Positions 13,663 to 19,003 of a stretch of DNA of 19,003 nucleotides are shown piece by piece; position 1 is the stretch's first letter; each line of letters starts with the position of its first letter. Source of the stretch: JBBDZE01 sp040900345 (GTDB lineage: Bacteria > Patescibacteriota > Minisyncoccia > Spechtbacterales > 2-12-FULL-38-22). Under the pieces are notes generated by a model that saw only the letters and a list, made by a program, of their open reading frames with translations, ran no database searches and was not told the DNA's origin. The stretch is from assembly GCA_040900345.1 (NCBI GenBank), contig JBBDZE010000027.1, positions 1 through 19,003 on the forward strand, written 5' to 3'. The translations under genes and the position numbers were made by a program.

Positions 13663-14366
13663 TGAATGACTGAACCCTTGAATGGCTTGCCGTCAAGGTA
13701 GCGTTCAAGGTTTTTGAGATTCGTGCCGCGCAGAACGCTGCAGGTCATCTCATGCTCCTGGGCGAATTTCGCGGCAATGGGGTCGACCGGAGTTTTCATG
13801 CCCGGCGTCCATGCGTCCCCCACCATCGCGCGATACTGCGTCCACGTGAGGTCTCTCAACGGCCTTACATTGCGGTGATATTTAGGGTCTTTATTCAGTA
13901 CGTACGGAATCGTCGTGGCAATGAGTACCTTTTTTGTTTTGAACCGGTTGGCGAGCAGCATGGCGACATAGTCGGTGGACCAGCCAGGCCGCGAACCCGC
14001 TCCCACCAGCAGAGAAAAACGTTCCAGATCGTCTTTGGCAATGGGCTTGGCCGGATCGTCTAACATCACCGGATACGCGTGGTCATAGAAAACAGCGCGC
14101 ACCAGGTGGCCATTCAAACGCGTTGCGTGCAAGCCAAGCCAGTCCATATCTTCATCCGAAACGTCCACCGCCTGAGCGGCCGCCTGCTGATAGACGCGCG
14201 TCGTCTTGCCGCCGCCCACCACTAAGATAAACTTCTCGCCCGCATTCATGCGCTCAATTAAAAACGCCCTGAGGCGCTTGAGGAACGAAACATTAATAGT
14301 GCCCGGAACGACGATAGACCCGCCAAGGGCAATAACGGTAAAGGTGTTGTTCGGTTGATGGTTCAT
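13656..14366 (-). CDS. UMP kinase-like amino acid kinase family protein
   Basis: 236 residues from ATG 14366. The amino-acid-kinase fold is shown by IALGGSIVVPG, FILVVGGGKTTRVYQQA and WLGLHATRLNGHLV, as in bacterial UMP kinases (PyrH), plus the substrate/ATP loop GAGSRPGWSTDYVAMLLANR. It would phosphorylate UMP to UDP. The C-terminal half is more divergent than typical PyrH, so another substrate is possible. An alternative start is TTG 14381, which has GAGGG 5 bases upstream and would add MCLIA. That SD lies in the 3' arm of the hairpin at 14379-14414. Its transcript probably begins at the consensus promoter at 14546-14574. Confidence 0.8.
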   Translation of the reverse strand: MNHQPNNTFTVIALGGSIVVPGTINVSFLKRLRAFLIERMNAGEKFILVVGGGKTTRVYQQAAAQAVDVSDEDMDWLGLHATRLNGHLVRAVFYDHAYPVMLDDPAKPIAKDDLERFSLLVGAGSRPGWSTDYVAMLLANRFKTKKVLIATTIPYVLNKDPKYHRNVRPLRDLTWTQYRAMVGDAWTPGMKTPVDPIAAKFAQEHEMTCSVLRGTNLKNLERYLDGKPFKGSVIHP

Positions 14367-14378
14367 GGCAATGAGGCA

Positions 14379-14414
14379 CAATAAATCCCTCTGAAATGAA
14401 CGAGGGATTTATTG
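14379..14414 (-). promoter_or_regulatory. Hairpin enclosing the SD-like site of the UMP-kinase-like gene
   Basis: A 13-bp perfect stem (CAATAAATCCCTC/GAGGGATTTATTG) with a 10-base loop. On the minus strand the 3' arm contains GAGGG and the possible TTG start (14381). It could be a terminator for the upstream RNA, although no U-tract follows, or an SD-masking structure. Confidence 0.55.
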
Positions 14415-14539
14415 CGAGGAGAGTAGGGTGAATTTGGCGAAGAGCCAAGGCGGTTCCCGCAGCACCGCGCCAAGGCGTGGTGCAATGTAAGGACCCAAAA
14501 GGTAACAATTTAGCCCAAATTTATAACCTCCTCCCCTCG
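14415..14539 (-). ncRNA. Candidate structured RNA, about 125 nt, unassigned class
   Basis: It begins at the predicted start of a consensus minus-strand promoter. The first bases (CGAGGGGAGGAGG, then AAATTTGG) pair with the last (CCAAATT, then CCTACTCTCCTCG), forming an interrupted closing stem that starts at the predicted +1. Inside are three consecutive hairpins: GCACCACGCCTTGGCGCGGTGC-type (8 bp with one mismatch), GCGG-GAA-CCGC, and TTGGC-TCTTC-GCCAA. No convincing ORF starts behind its AGGAGG. It does not show the SRP domain IV loop, and I do not match it to a known riboswitch. It may be a free small RNA or the 5' leader of the UMP-kinase-like gene. Confidence 0.5.
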
Positions 14540-14545
14540 ACGTCC

Positions 14546-14574
14546 ATTATAAGCAGCGGCTCCGGCAACGTCAA
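14546..14574 (-). promoter_or_regulatory. Consensus sigma-70 promoter upstream of the candidate RNA
   Basis: The minus strand has TTGACG (14574-14569), exactly 17 bases, TATAAT (14551-14546, perfect). It is the best promoter in the window. The -35 overlaps the stop codon of the small membrane gene. The predicted start is at about 14539. Confidence 0.8.
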
Positions 14575-14789
14575 GCAAGGACCCAGAACACCACGAGTGC
14601 GTCGATGGCCAAGAGTGTGGCGATAAGAAGATATTGCGAAACGCGGTAAGCGGTTTCGGGCGTGATCCGAAAAATGCCGCGCGTTACCTTGACGCCTTCG
14701 CGATCCAAATGATGATTGATGTCCATGTGCCACACGGCACCGACAAAGAGGATGTTCAGGAAAAATAGAAGGAACAGGAGGAGCGTCAT
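14571..14789 (-). CDS. Small two-helix membrane protein, unknown
   Basis: A 72-residue protein. Helix 1 is MTLLLFLLFFLNILFVGAVW, then a polar stretch (HMDINHHLDREGVKVTRGIF), and helix 2 is YLLIATLLAIDALVVFWVLA. The histidine/aspartate-rich loop (HMDINHHLD) could bind a metal, but nothing proves it. ATG 14789 lies 3 bases after the ndk stop codon, so the two are co-transcribed and probably coupled. No SD is seen. No family is recognised. Confidence 0.75.
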   Translation of the reverse strand: MTLLLFLLFFLNILFVGAVWHMDINHHLDREGVKVTRGIFRITPETAYRVSQYLLIATLLAIDALVVFWVLA

Positions 14790-14792
14790 ATA

Positions 14793-15380
14793 CTAGAACA
14801 TAATATCTTCTTCCGCCCGCTTATACTCGTGAATCTCCTCGTCGGCGAACCAGTGCTTTAATTCGTGTTCTGCTTCCTTGGGATCGCCCGATGCATGAAC
14901 GATGTTACGCAACGCGCGCTTGTTGGCGTTGGCAAGGGTTGGCGAGTCCACTGAGAAGTCGCCTCGGATGGTTCCCATTTCCGCAACGGCCGGGACCGTC
15001 TTTCCTACGATCTTTCGCACCATATCGATAGCGTGAACGCCTTGCGCCACCATGGCAACCATGGGACCCGAAGTGAGAAAGTCCACATTCCAGTCGGAGA
15101 CCATTTTGCCAATCTCTAGAGTGTCGTCGGTACCGATCTCTTTGACCGGGTCCTTACCGTACTGGCGATAGTTGTCCAGCGTCTTTTCGCCCATCCCGCG
15201 CAGCCAATCTTCGGTCTGCGGATAGTGAGCATGCGCATGCTCGCGCGAAGCGTTAATCATCTTCATGGCGATGATCTTCAGCCCGCGCGATTCAATTCGC
15301 GTGATGACCTCGCCAATAAGCCCCCGCTTAACGCCATCGGGCTTCACAATAACTACCGTTTTTTCTTGCTTTGGATCCAT
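14793..15380 (-). CDS. ndk: Nucleoside diphosphate kinase, long form
   Basis: A 195-residue enzyme that transfers the gamma phosphate between nucleoside tri- and diphosphates through a phosphohistidine. N-terminal VVIVKPDGVKRGLIGE, the phospho-acceptor His162 in RNIVHASGD, and MGTIRGDFSVDSP are all present. It is about 50 residues longer than the typical ~145. The extra sequence lies roughly at residues 50-105 (HYPQTEDWLRGMG to SDWNVDF), a known variant in some archaeal and CPR enzymes. The active-site loop carries an extra Gly (HASGD where HGSD is common). ATG 15380 has no strong SD and I see no clear promoter in the 38-base gap upstream. Confidence 0.95.
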   Translation of the reverse strand: MDPKQEKTVVIVKPDGVKRGLIGEVITRIESRGLKIIAMKMINASREHAHAHYPQTEDWLRGMGEKTLDNYRQYGKDPVKEIGTDDTLEIGKMVSDWNVDFLTSGPMVAMVAQGVHAIDMVRKIVGKTVPAVAEMGTIRGDFSVDSPTLANANKRALRNIVHASGDPKEAEHELKHWFADEEIHEYKRAEEDIMF

Positions 15381-15418
15381 ATCGTCTTAAAAGAATAGTG
15401 AATAACAAACGATGACGG

Positions 15419-16258
15419 CTAAAACCTGTTGCCGTCACTATACAGTGTTATATCACCTTGAAGATCATTTCTCAAGACGGGCACGGCGCCCAGGCGTGAA
15501 AGTACTTCGGTATGTGGGTGGCCATAGGGATTCTTGCCTACTTGAATAATAGCTAAATTCGGCGTAGCGGCCGACAGGAACCACGCGGTACTGGAGGTAT
15601 TGCTGCCGTGGTGGCCAAGCTTCAGCACGTCCACATCCAGGTCAATGCCCGCCTGCACGAGCGCAAACTCGCCACGCTTTTCCAAATCCCCCGTGAACAA
15701 AAAAGTATCGTTGCCGTAGGTGAGTTTCGTTACAACCGAAGTGTCATTGTCGCTTGCGTTCTTTAAGAACTCGCTCGTGGGGAACAAGACAAGCAGCCGG
15801 ATGTTGTTATCAAAGGTGAACTGGTCCCCTCGCTCCACAAGGCGTATCGGAACGCCCCGCTCCGTTGCCCCCCCCGCAACGTCGGATTCGGCCACCACCT
15901 CCCCCGCTAGCAACTCACCCACTTCAAACCGCTCGAGCACGGCCACCAGGCCGCCAATGTGGTCGGCATCAGTGTGCGTGGCAATGACCATATCAATATG
16001 CCGGTCATGTGCGGGCATGGCATCCGCTAATTGTTCAAGCATCACCGTGCCGTCGCGGCCGCCGTCAATGAGCACCTGATAGCCCGCCGGTGTTTCAATG
16101 AAAATGGCATCACCCTGCCCGACGTCAAGGAAGTGGACAGCGAGCTGGTCGGTTTGCAATGAACCGGCCGCCAGACCTAATGCAAAAAGCGCAAACAAGA
16201 CCGCTGCCGCCAGCACGATTCCCTTCCTTTTCCCGTACTGTTCTTTGATCCATCCCAT
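15419..16258 (-). CDS. ComEC-type metallo-beta-lactamase domain protein, membrane-anchored
   Basis: A 279-residue protein. One helix (about 13-31, GIVLAAAVLFALFALGLA) is followed by an MBL-fold domain: VHFLDVGQGDAIFIE, metal motif HTDADHIGG (His95, Asp97, Asp99, His100), the later FLFTGDLE and the LGHHGSNTSS loop. This matches the C-terminal domain of ComEC, which is thought to act on incoming DNA outside the membrane. Here it is a separate gene; the channel domain is at 17017-18390. ATG 16258 follows AAGGAGGGG with 6 bases of spacing, a strong SD placed just after a 36-bp palindrome. Free-standing MBL hydrolases of this family also exist, so partnership with the channel is inferred from context. 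Confidence 0.85.
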   Translation of the reverse strand: MGWIKEQYGKRKGIVLAAAVLFALFALGLAAGSLQTDQLAVHFLDVGQGDAIFIETPAGYQVLIDGGRDGTVMLEQLADAMPAHDRHIDMVIATHTDADHIGGLVAVLERFEVGELLAGEVVAESDVAGGATERGVPIRLVERGDQFTFDNNIRLLVLFPTSEFLKNASDNDTSVVTKLTYGNDTFLFTGDLEKRGEFALVQAGIDLDVDVLKLGHHGSNTSSTAWFLSAATPNLAIIQVGKNPYGHPHTEVLSRLGAVPVLRNDLQGDITLYSDGNRF

Positions 16259-16273
16259 ACTCTTCCCCTCCTT

Positions 16274-16309
16274 CGTCGCCTAATTCGACGGCCGTCGAAT
16301 TAGGCGACG
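16274..16309. repeat. Perfect loopless palindrome, 36 bp, directly after the regulator stop
   Basis: 18 + 18 bp centred on CGGCCG (16291/16292). It abuts the TAG at 16310-16312 of the PaaX/Cas2-like gene and ends next to the SD of the MBL gene. The central TCGACGGCCGTCGA is identical to that of the palindrome at 16943-17006. No U-tract. Confidence 0.9.
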
Positions 16310-16924
16310 CTATAACGCAAATCCCCGCTTCTTGAAATAATTCTTCAATGTATCCTCCTGACGAATCGCTCCCTCAAACAGCAGAAGAAATCGCTCAGCG
16401 CCCAACCACTCCGCAAGAAGCTGCACCTCTTCTTGACATGGGTAGGGGTGCACCCAGACGCTTTGCTGAACCTGGAAGAATCCCATCTTTTTCAGTTTGT
16501 CACGCAAAATATTCCGTACATAGCGGGACTTCTCGGGGACGTCAAACATAACAAATCGCCATTGACCGTCCCATCTTTTGGGCTGCTGAATCTGCAGCGT
16601 GTTCAACTGATATCCTTGCAAAAGCTCCTTGCCCAACTTCGTAAGCTCTAGCCGCGCAACGCCTTTCTTTTTATCGTATACCCATTTTGCATATCGGTCT
16701 TGTTTAATTTGATACAAGCTCGCTTGAATAGCCTTCGGCCCGAGAGAAAGGTCCCCCTCCTCAAATAGCTTCTTCGCTTCGCGGGCAAGGTTGCCCATTA
16801 AAAACCGTGAAGCCGAAGGTGAAAGGCTTGCTGCAACAACAAGAGTGCCGGCGGCAGCCGCATAGAGAAGGATCTCGCGCGTACGAGACCCTCCTGGTTT
16901 CGGAAATTTTCGCGAATGTTGCAT
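16310..16924 (-). CDS. PaaX/Cas2-like transcriptional regulator family protein
   Basis: 204 residues from ATG 16924. The C-terminal domain (about 125-204) has the Cas2/PaaX_C ferredoxin-like signature: WDGQWRFVMFDVPEKSRYVR, LRDKLKKMGFFQVQQSVWVH and FLLLFEGAI. The middle looks like a winged helix (KAIQASLYQIKQDRYAKWVY, then LTKLGKELLQGY). The N-terminus has an unusually hydrophobic stretch (ILLYAAAAGTLVVAASLS). Such proteins are common in CPR genomes and are often named Cas2, though no CRISPR array or cas1 is visible here. ATG 16924 lies 9 bases after TATACT, giving a near-leaderless start. A GTG at 16954 would start inside the palindrome and is rejected. Flanked by two palindromes with the same core. 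Confidence 0.8.
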   Translation of the reverse strand: MQHSRKFPKPGGSRTREILLYAAAAGTLVVAASLSPSASRFLMGNLAREAKKLFEEGDLSLGPKAIQASLYQIKQDRYAKWVYDKKKGVARLELTKLGKELLQGYQLNTLQIQQPKRWDGQWRFVMFDVPEKSRYVRNILRDKLKKMGFFQVQQSVWVHPYPCQEEVQLLAEWLGAERFLLLFEGAIRQEDTLKNYFKKRGFAL

Positions 16925-16933
16925 ATCGTTTTC

Positions 16934-16961
16934 AGTATACCCCTTCTCCCCCACATCGTAA
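16934..16961 (-). promoter_or_regulatory. Near-leaderless promoter of the PaaX/Cas2-like gene
   Basis: The minus strand has TATACT (16939-16934, 5 of 6), with a weak TTACGA (16961-16956) 16 bases upstream, and ATG at 16924. The -35 lies inside the 64-bp palindrome, so a protein bound there would block transcription. Confidence 0.5.
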
Positions 16962-17006
16962 GCTAACTCGACGGCCGTCGAGTTAGCTTACGATGTGGGG
17001 GAGAAG
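16943..17006. repeat. Perfect loopless palindrome, 64 bp
   Basis: 32 + 32 bp without a single mismatch or spacer, centred on CGGCCG (16974/16975). It lies 10 bases after the ComEC stop codon and overlaps the regulator promoter. The outer arms (CTTCTCCCCCACATCG) are unrelated to those of the other palindromes, and the 14-bp core is shared with 16274-16309. No U-tract on either side. Confidence 0.95.
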
Positions 17007-17016
17007 TAGCTGATAG

Positions 17017-18390
17017 TTAGCCGAGAAGGTTAGCGATGAAGAACATGTATTCACTCATCAGGAGCGCGGGGAAGGCCGCGATTGCTCCCACCACAGAACC
17101 TGCCAGCCCACCCACAGCCGCCGCGCCGCCTGCGATGAGAAGCCACGATGCCAACGGCGCTACCAGCACGTTGGCGAGTGGAGCGCTCACGGATAGGGTG
17201 CCGAAGTGATAGAAGATGAGGGGCGCAGTAAATGCCTGCGCCGAAAGCGTCATGGCTAGGGCTTGGCGCCCGCCTAAGAGATTAGGTATGCGAACAAGAA
17301 ATCCTTCAATTTTTTCGGAGAATGCCAAAATGCCCGCGACGGCAAAGAACGAAAGCTGAAACCCAACATCGTGACGCAGGAGCAGCGGGTTCATTACCAA
17401 CATGATAGCTGCCGCAAGGAGGAGCAGCCGCCACGCCGAACGCGGCCGTCCCACCCGTTCAGACGCAATCAGCGCCGCGCCCATCACACCGGCGCGTACC
17501 GCCGAGGCCGGCGCACCCACCAGCAATACGTAGGCGGCCACTACCGCAAGCGCCGCATAGCTTGCCTGCCCACGCCACAACCCCAATACCACGAGTGCAA
17601 ACCCCACCAACAACCCCACCAGAATGGTAATGTGCATGCCGGAAATGGCCACGAGGTGCACAATGCCGGCCTGGCGCAACTGCTCTTGCCGGTCGGACGG
17701 AATCTGCCCGCGTGCCCCTAATATCATTTCTGCATACAACGATGAGTGTGGCGGCAAGAGGGCTGTTTCCACGCCATGCGTGAGGCGCGTGCGCACATCG
17801 GCAAGTGCTGTTTCAAGACCGATGTGGCGCCGGCCCGTGAGCTCAATGTCGGGACGGCTCATCACATACTGAATCCCCTCCTTGGCGAGCCACCCTTGGT
17901 AGTCGAAATCGTCAAAGTTCTCGGGTGTTCTCAGCATGCCGGCAACCATTACTTCCTCGCCCATGCGATAGCTCGCATACGCATCGGTCGTGACGCGCAC
18001 GCGACCCCATTCAACGCTCTCTACCACTAAAAATGTCTTGTCCGGCCGCTTGTCGGGGTAATTGACAATGGTCCCCGTAAACGAAGATTCCCGCTCAACG
18101 GGCTGATGCCGCATGGCCTCGTAGGGAGCCGTGGCCTGCTGAAACAGCACCATGCCGAGCGCCGCAAACCCAAGGGCCGCGGCTACCAGGAGGGCCGGGC
18201 GATACCAAGGGACACCAACAAGTACAACAAAAGCGCTTATGAAAAGCGCGCTAATAAAAAGAGGTGGGGTGGCAAAAAAAGAGGCGTATGCCACACCCCC
18301 GAGTACCCCAACACAGGTTGCAACAACCAGATAGGCCCGCACCATTAGGGCTACTGTAGCGCGGAAGGCAAGAAAAAGAAAGATAACCAT
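17017..18390 (-). CDS. comEC: ComEC/Rec2-type DNA uptake channel, membrane domain only
   Basis: 457 residues from ATG 18390, or 442 from ATG 18345 (MVRAYLVVATCVGVLGG, a natural-looking N-terminus 7 bases after TACAGT). It has two N-terminal helices, an OB-like soluble segment of the DUF4131 type (about 95-190, FTGTIVNYPDKRPDKTFLV), then the multi-helix Competence domain with HLVAISGMHITILVGLL, PASAVRAGVMGAALIASE and LNP-like MLVMNPLLLRHDVGFQLSF. It moves single-stranded DNA across the inner membrane. The usual C-terminal MBL domain is missing and occurs separately at 15419-16258. A strong SD (AAAGGAGG) lies 20 bases before ATG 18390, too far for either start. The frame open to 18474 runs through the 48-bp palindrome and is rejected. 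Confidence 0.9.
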   Translation of the reverse strand: MVIFLFLAFRATVALMVRAYLVVATCVGVLGGVAYASFFATPPLFISALFISAFVVLVGVPWYRPALLVAAALGFAALGMVLFQQATAPYEAMRHQPVERESSFTGTIVNYPDKRPDKTFLVVESVEWGRVRVTTDAYASYRMGEEVMVAGMLRTPENFDDFDYQGWLAKEGIQYVMSRPDIELTGRRHIGLETALADVRTRLTHGVETALLPPHSSLYAEMILGARGQIPSDRQEQLRQAGIVHLVAISGMHITILVGLLVGFALVVLGLWRGQASYAALAVVAAYVLLVGAPASAVRAGVMGAALIASERVGRPRSAWRLLLLAAAIMLVMNPLLLRHDVGFQLSFFAVAGILAFSEKIEGFLVRIPNLLGGRQALAMTLSAQAFTAPLIFYHFGTLSVSAPLANVLVAPLASWLLIAGGAAAVGGLAGSVVGAIAAFPALLMSEYMFFIANLLG

Positions 18391-18419
18391 TCTTGATGGC
18401 CCGGGAGCCCCCTCCTTTA

Positions 18420-18467
18420 TCCCTTTATACGATATCTCCGCAGCTGCGGAGATATCGTATAAAGGGA
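18420..18467. repeat. Perfect loopless palindrome, 48 bp, upstream of comEC
   Basis: 24 + 24 bp centred on CAGCTG (18443/18444), with the arm TCCCTTTATACGATATCTCC continuing to the centre. On the minus strand it contains TATAAA followed by the SD-like AAAGGAGGGGG. The centre, CCGCAGCTGCGG, differs from the other palindromes. Confidence 0.9.
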
Positions 18468-18555
18468 AGAACAAGATGATAGAGATGTGTGGGCAAGATT
18501 ATCAAAACGTAGAAAAGTAAGAAATAGTAGGACACCGGGGAAAAACCGCCATATG

Positions 18556-18604
18556 TGTGTACACAGTGCCCAAGTCTATTGACAAATTAGTACACATGTG
18601 CTAA
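18556..18604 (+). promoter_or_regulatory. Two related operator-like palindromes before the secreted protein gene
   Basis: TGTGTACACA (18556-18565, perfect) and TTAGTACACATGTGCTAA (18587-18604, 14 of 18 symmetric positions) share GTACACA. The second fills the spacer between the -35 and -10, a place where a bound repressor would block RNA polymerase. The regulator is unknown. Confidence 0.5.
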
Positions 18605-18607
18605 TAT
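18579..18607 (+). promoter_or_regulatory. Promoter of the secreted protein gene
   Basis: TTGACA (18579-18584, perfect), 17 bases, TAATAT (18602-18607, 4 of 6). The predicted start is at about 18614, giving a leader of about 53 bases with a 7-bp hairpin (18629-18647) and a good SD. Confidence 0.7.
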
Positions 18608-18666
18608 ATGTCTATTCTGAAAATGAGTTGTCGCACAGGGCGGCAACGCGCACGGAAGGAAGTACG

Positions 18667-19003
18667 ATGTTCTTCAACAAGATTGTTCGCATGATGGCCG
18701 CCATCGGGCTGGCCCTTGCCCTCGCCAGCGGCGGTTGGATCTTCGGGCCCGACGGGGCTAACGCGGGCGGGGCATCCATGTGTGGGTACGATCTGAGCGG
18801 CCTCGCCCGGATCCACGCCACAGACCAGCTCTGCGAAGACGCCGTCATCAACGGCATCGTCGTGGACACCGACCTGGAGTTCGCGAAGGCGTTCATGACG
18901 CCGGATCGGTCCCAGGGACGCCTCGTCTTCCCGACCTATCGGGTCGGGAACAACGTTTACATGTTCGCCACGGTTTGGATGTCGACGACATCCGATCGGT
19001 GGT
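18667..19003 (+). CDS. Secreted protein of unknown function, cut by the window end
   Basis: At least 112 residues are visible, with no stop before the edge. ATG 18667 follows GGAAGGA with about 6 bases of spacing. A typical signal peptide is present: basic start (MFFNKIVR), hydrophobic core (MMAAIGLALALASGGWIF), and likely cleavage after ANA at about residue 33. The mature part has two cysteines (SMCGYD and QLCEDA), which may form a disulphide, and strand-like segments (RLVFPTYRVGNNVYMFATVW). No family is recognised. It has its own regulated-looking promoter, a leader and a strong SD, unlike the SD-less core genes of the window but like the small genes at the left. Confidence 0.75.
   Translation, partial: MFFNKIVRMMAAIGLALALASGGWIFGPDGANAGGASMCGYDLSGLARIHATDQLCEDAVINGIVVDTDLEFAKAFMTPDRSQGRLVFPTYRVGNNVYMFATVWMSTTSDRW

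Noticed and set aside
14293..14508. A 71-codon minus-strand frame through the candidate structured RNA
   Set aside because: It has no SD at a usable distance, it continues out of frame into the UMP-kinase-like gene, and the region is better explained by RNA stems. I am not fully certain; see the RNA finding.
14415..14539. SRP (4.5S) RNA or a T-box leader
   Set aside because: The conserved SRP domain IV loop (GGAA with its asymmetric internal loop) is missing. The GGGAACCGC segment resembles the T-box sequence only in part, and there is no aminoacyl-tRNA gene downstream.
16310..16924. Calling the PaaX/Cas2-like gene a CRISPR component
   Set aside because: There are no CRISPR repeats, spacers or cas1 in the window, and the protein has an extra winged-helix-like N-terminal part. 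The regulator reading fits better.
16943..17006. The palindromes as ordinary intrinsic terminators
   Set aside because: They lack a U-tract on the strand that would need it, and several lie in promoters or directly before SDs. The 13619-13662 and 11728-11753 hairpins, which do look like terminators, have a different design.
18601..18896. Two minus-strand frames opposite the right-edge secreted gene
   Set aside because: They are antisense to a gene with promoter, SD and signal peptide, and show no motif or SD of their own.

Overview
The window looks like a chromosomal segment of a Patescibacteria/CPR bacterium, probably of the Parcubacteria lineage and with a GC-rich genome. This is inferred from gene content, not from a marker tree. 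The evidence is: a compact F1Fo operon with a short epsilon subunit, a long-form nucleoside diphosphate kinase, a PaaX/Cas2-like regulator, a DUF192 protein, a ComEC split into two genes, and widespread translation starts without a Shine-Dalgarno (SD). I see no rRNA, tRNA, CRISPR array or transposase, and no gene-free stretch longer than 300 bases.

Layout. (1) 1-4322, minus strand: a prolyl oligopeptidase (560-2563) sits among small unfamiliar genes. These encode single- or double-pass membrane proteins, an anchored extracytoplasmic protein and cysteine-knuckle proteins. Most have strong SD sites and tight spacing or overlaps. Three related leader elements (SD, mini-ORF or gene tail, then GC-rich hairpin) lie at 1-60, 2690-2815 and 3950-4050. 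(2) 4323-4593: a divergent control region with a 38-bp perfect palindrome, a minus promoter and the atp promoter. (3) 4594-11230, plus strand: atpB-E-F-H-A-G-D-C, followed after 13 bases by a beta-carbonic-anhydrase-like gene and a terminator. The gaps inside the operon hold degenerate TAGGT arrays and REP-like hairpins in place of SD sites. (4) 11797-13591, plus strand: malic enzyme from a near-leaderless promoter, coupled to a membrane-anchored DUF192 protein, ending at a convergent bidirectional terminator. (5) 13656-18390, minus strand: a UMP-kinase-like gene preceded by a candidate structured RNA with a consensus promoter, then (reading upstream) a small membrane protein, ndk, a ComEC-type metallo-beta-lactamase domain, a PaaX/Cas2-like regulator and the ComEC membrane domain. 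(6) 18667 to the window end, plus strand: a secreted protein cut by the edge, with an operator-like palindrome in its promoter spacer.

The core combines energy conservation (ATP synthase, malic enzyme, carbonic anhydrase-like protein), nucleotide phosphorylation (NDK, UMP-kinase-like) and DNA uptake (split ComEC). The most unusual structure is non-coding. Five perfect, loopless palindromes of 32-64 bp lie between genes, and two of them share a 14-bp core and flank the PaaX/Cas2-like gene. There are also repeated leader-peptide/hairpin units in the left cluster and a probable ~125-nt structured RNA upstream of the UMP-kinase-like gene.
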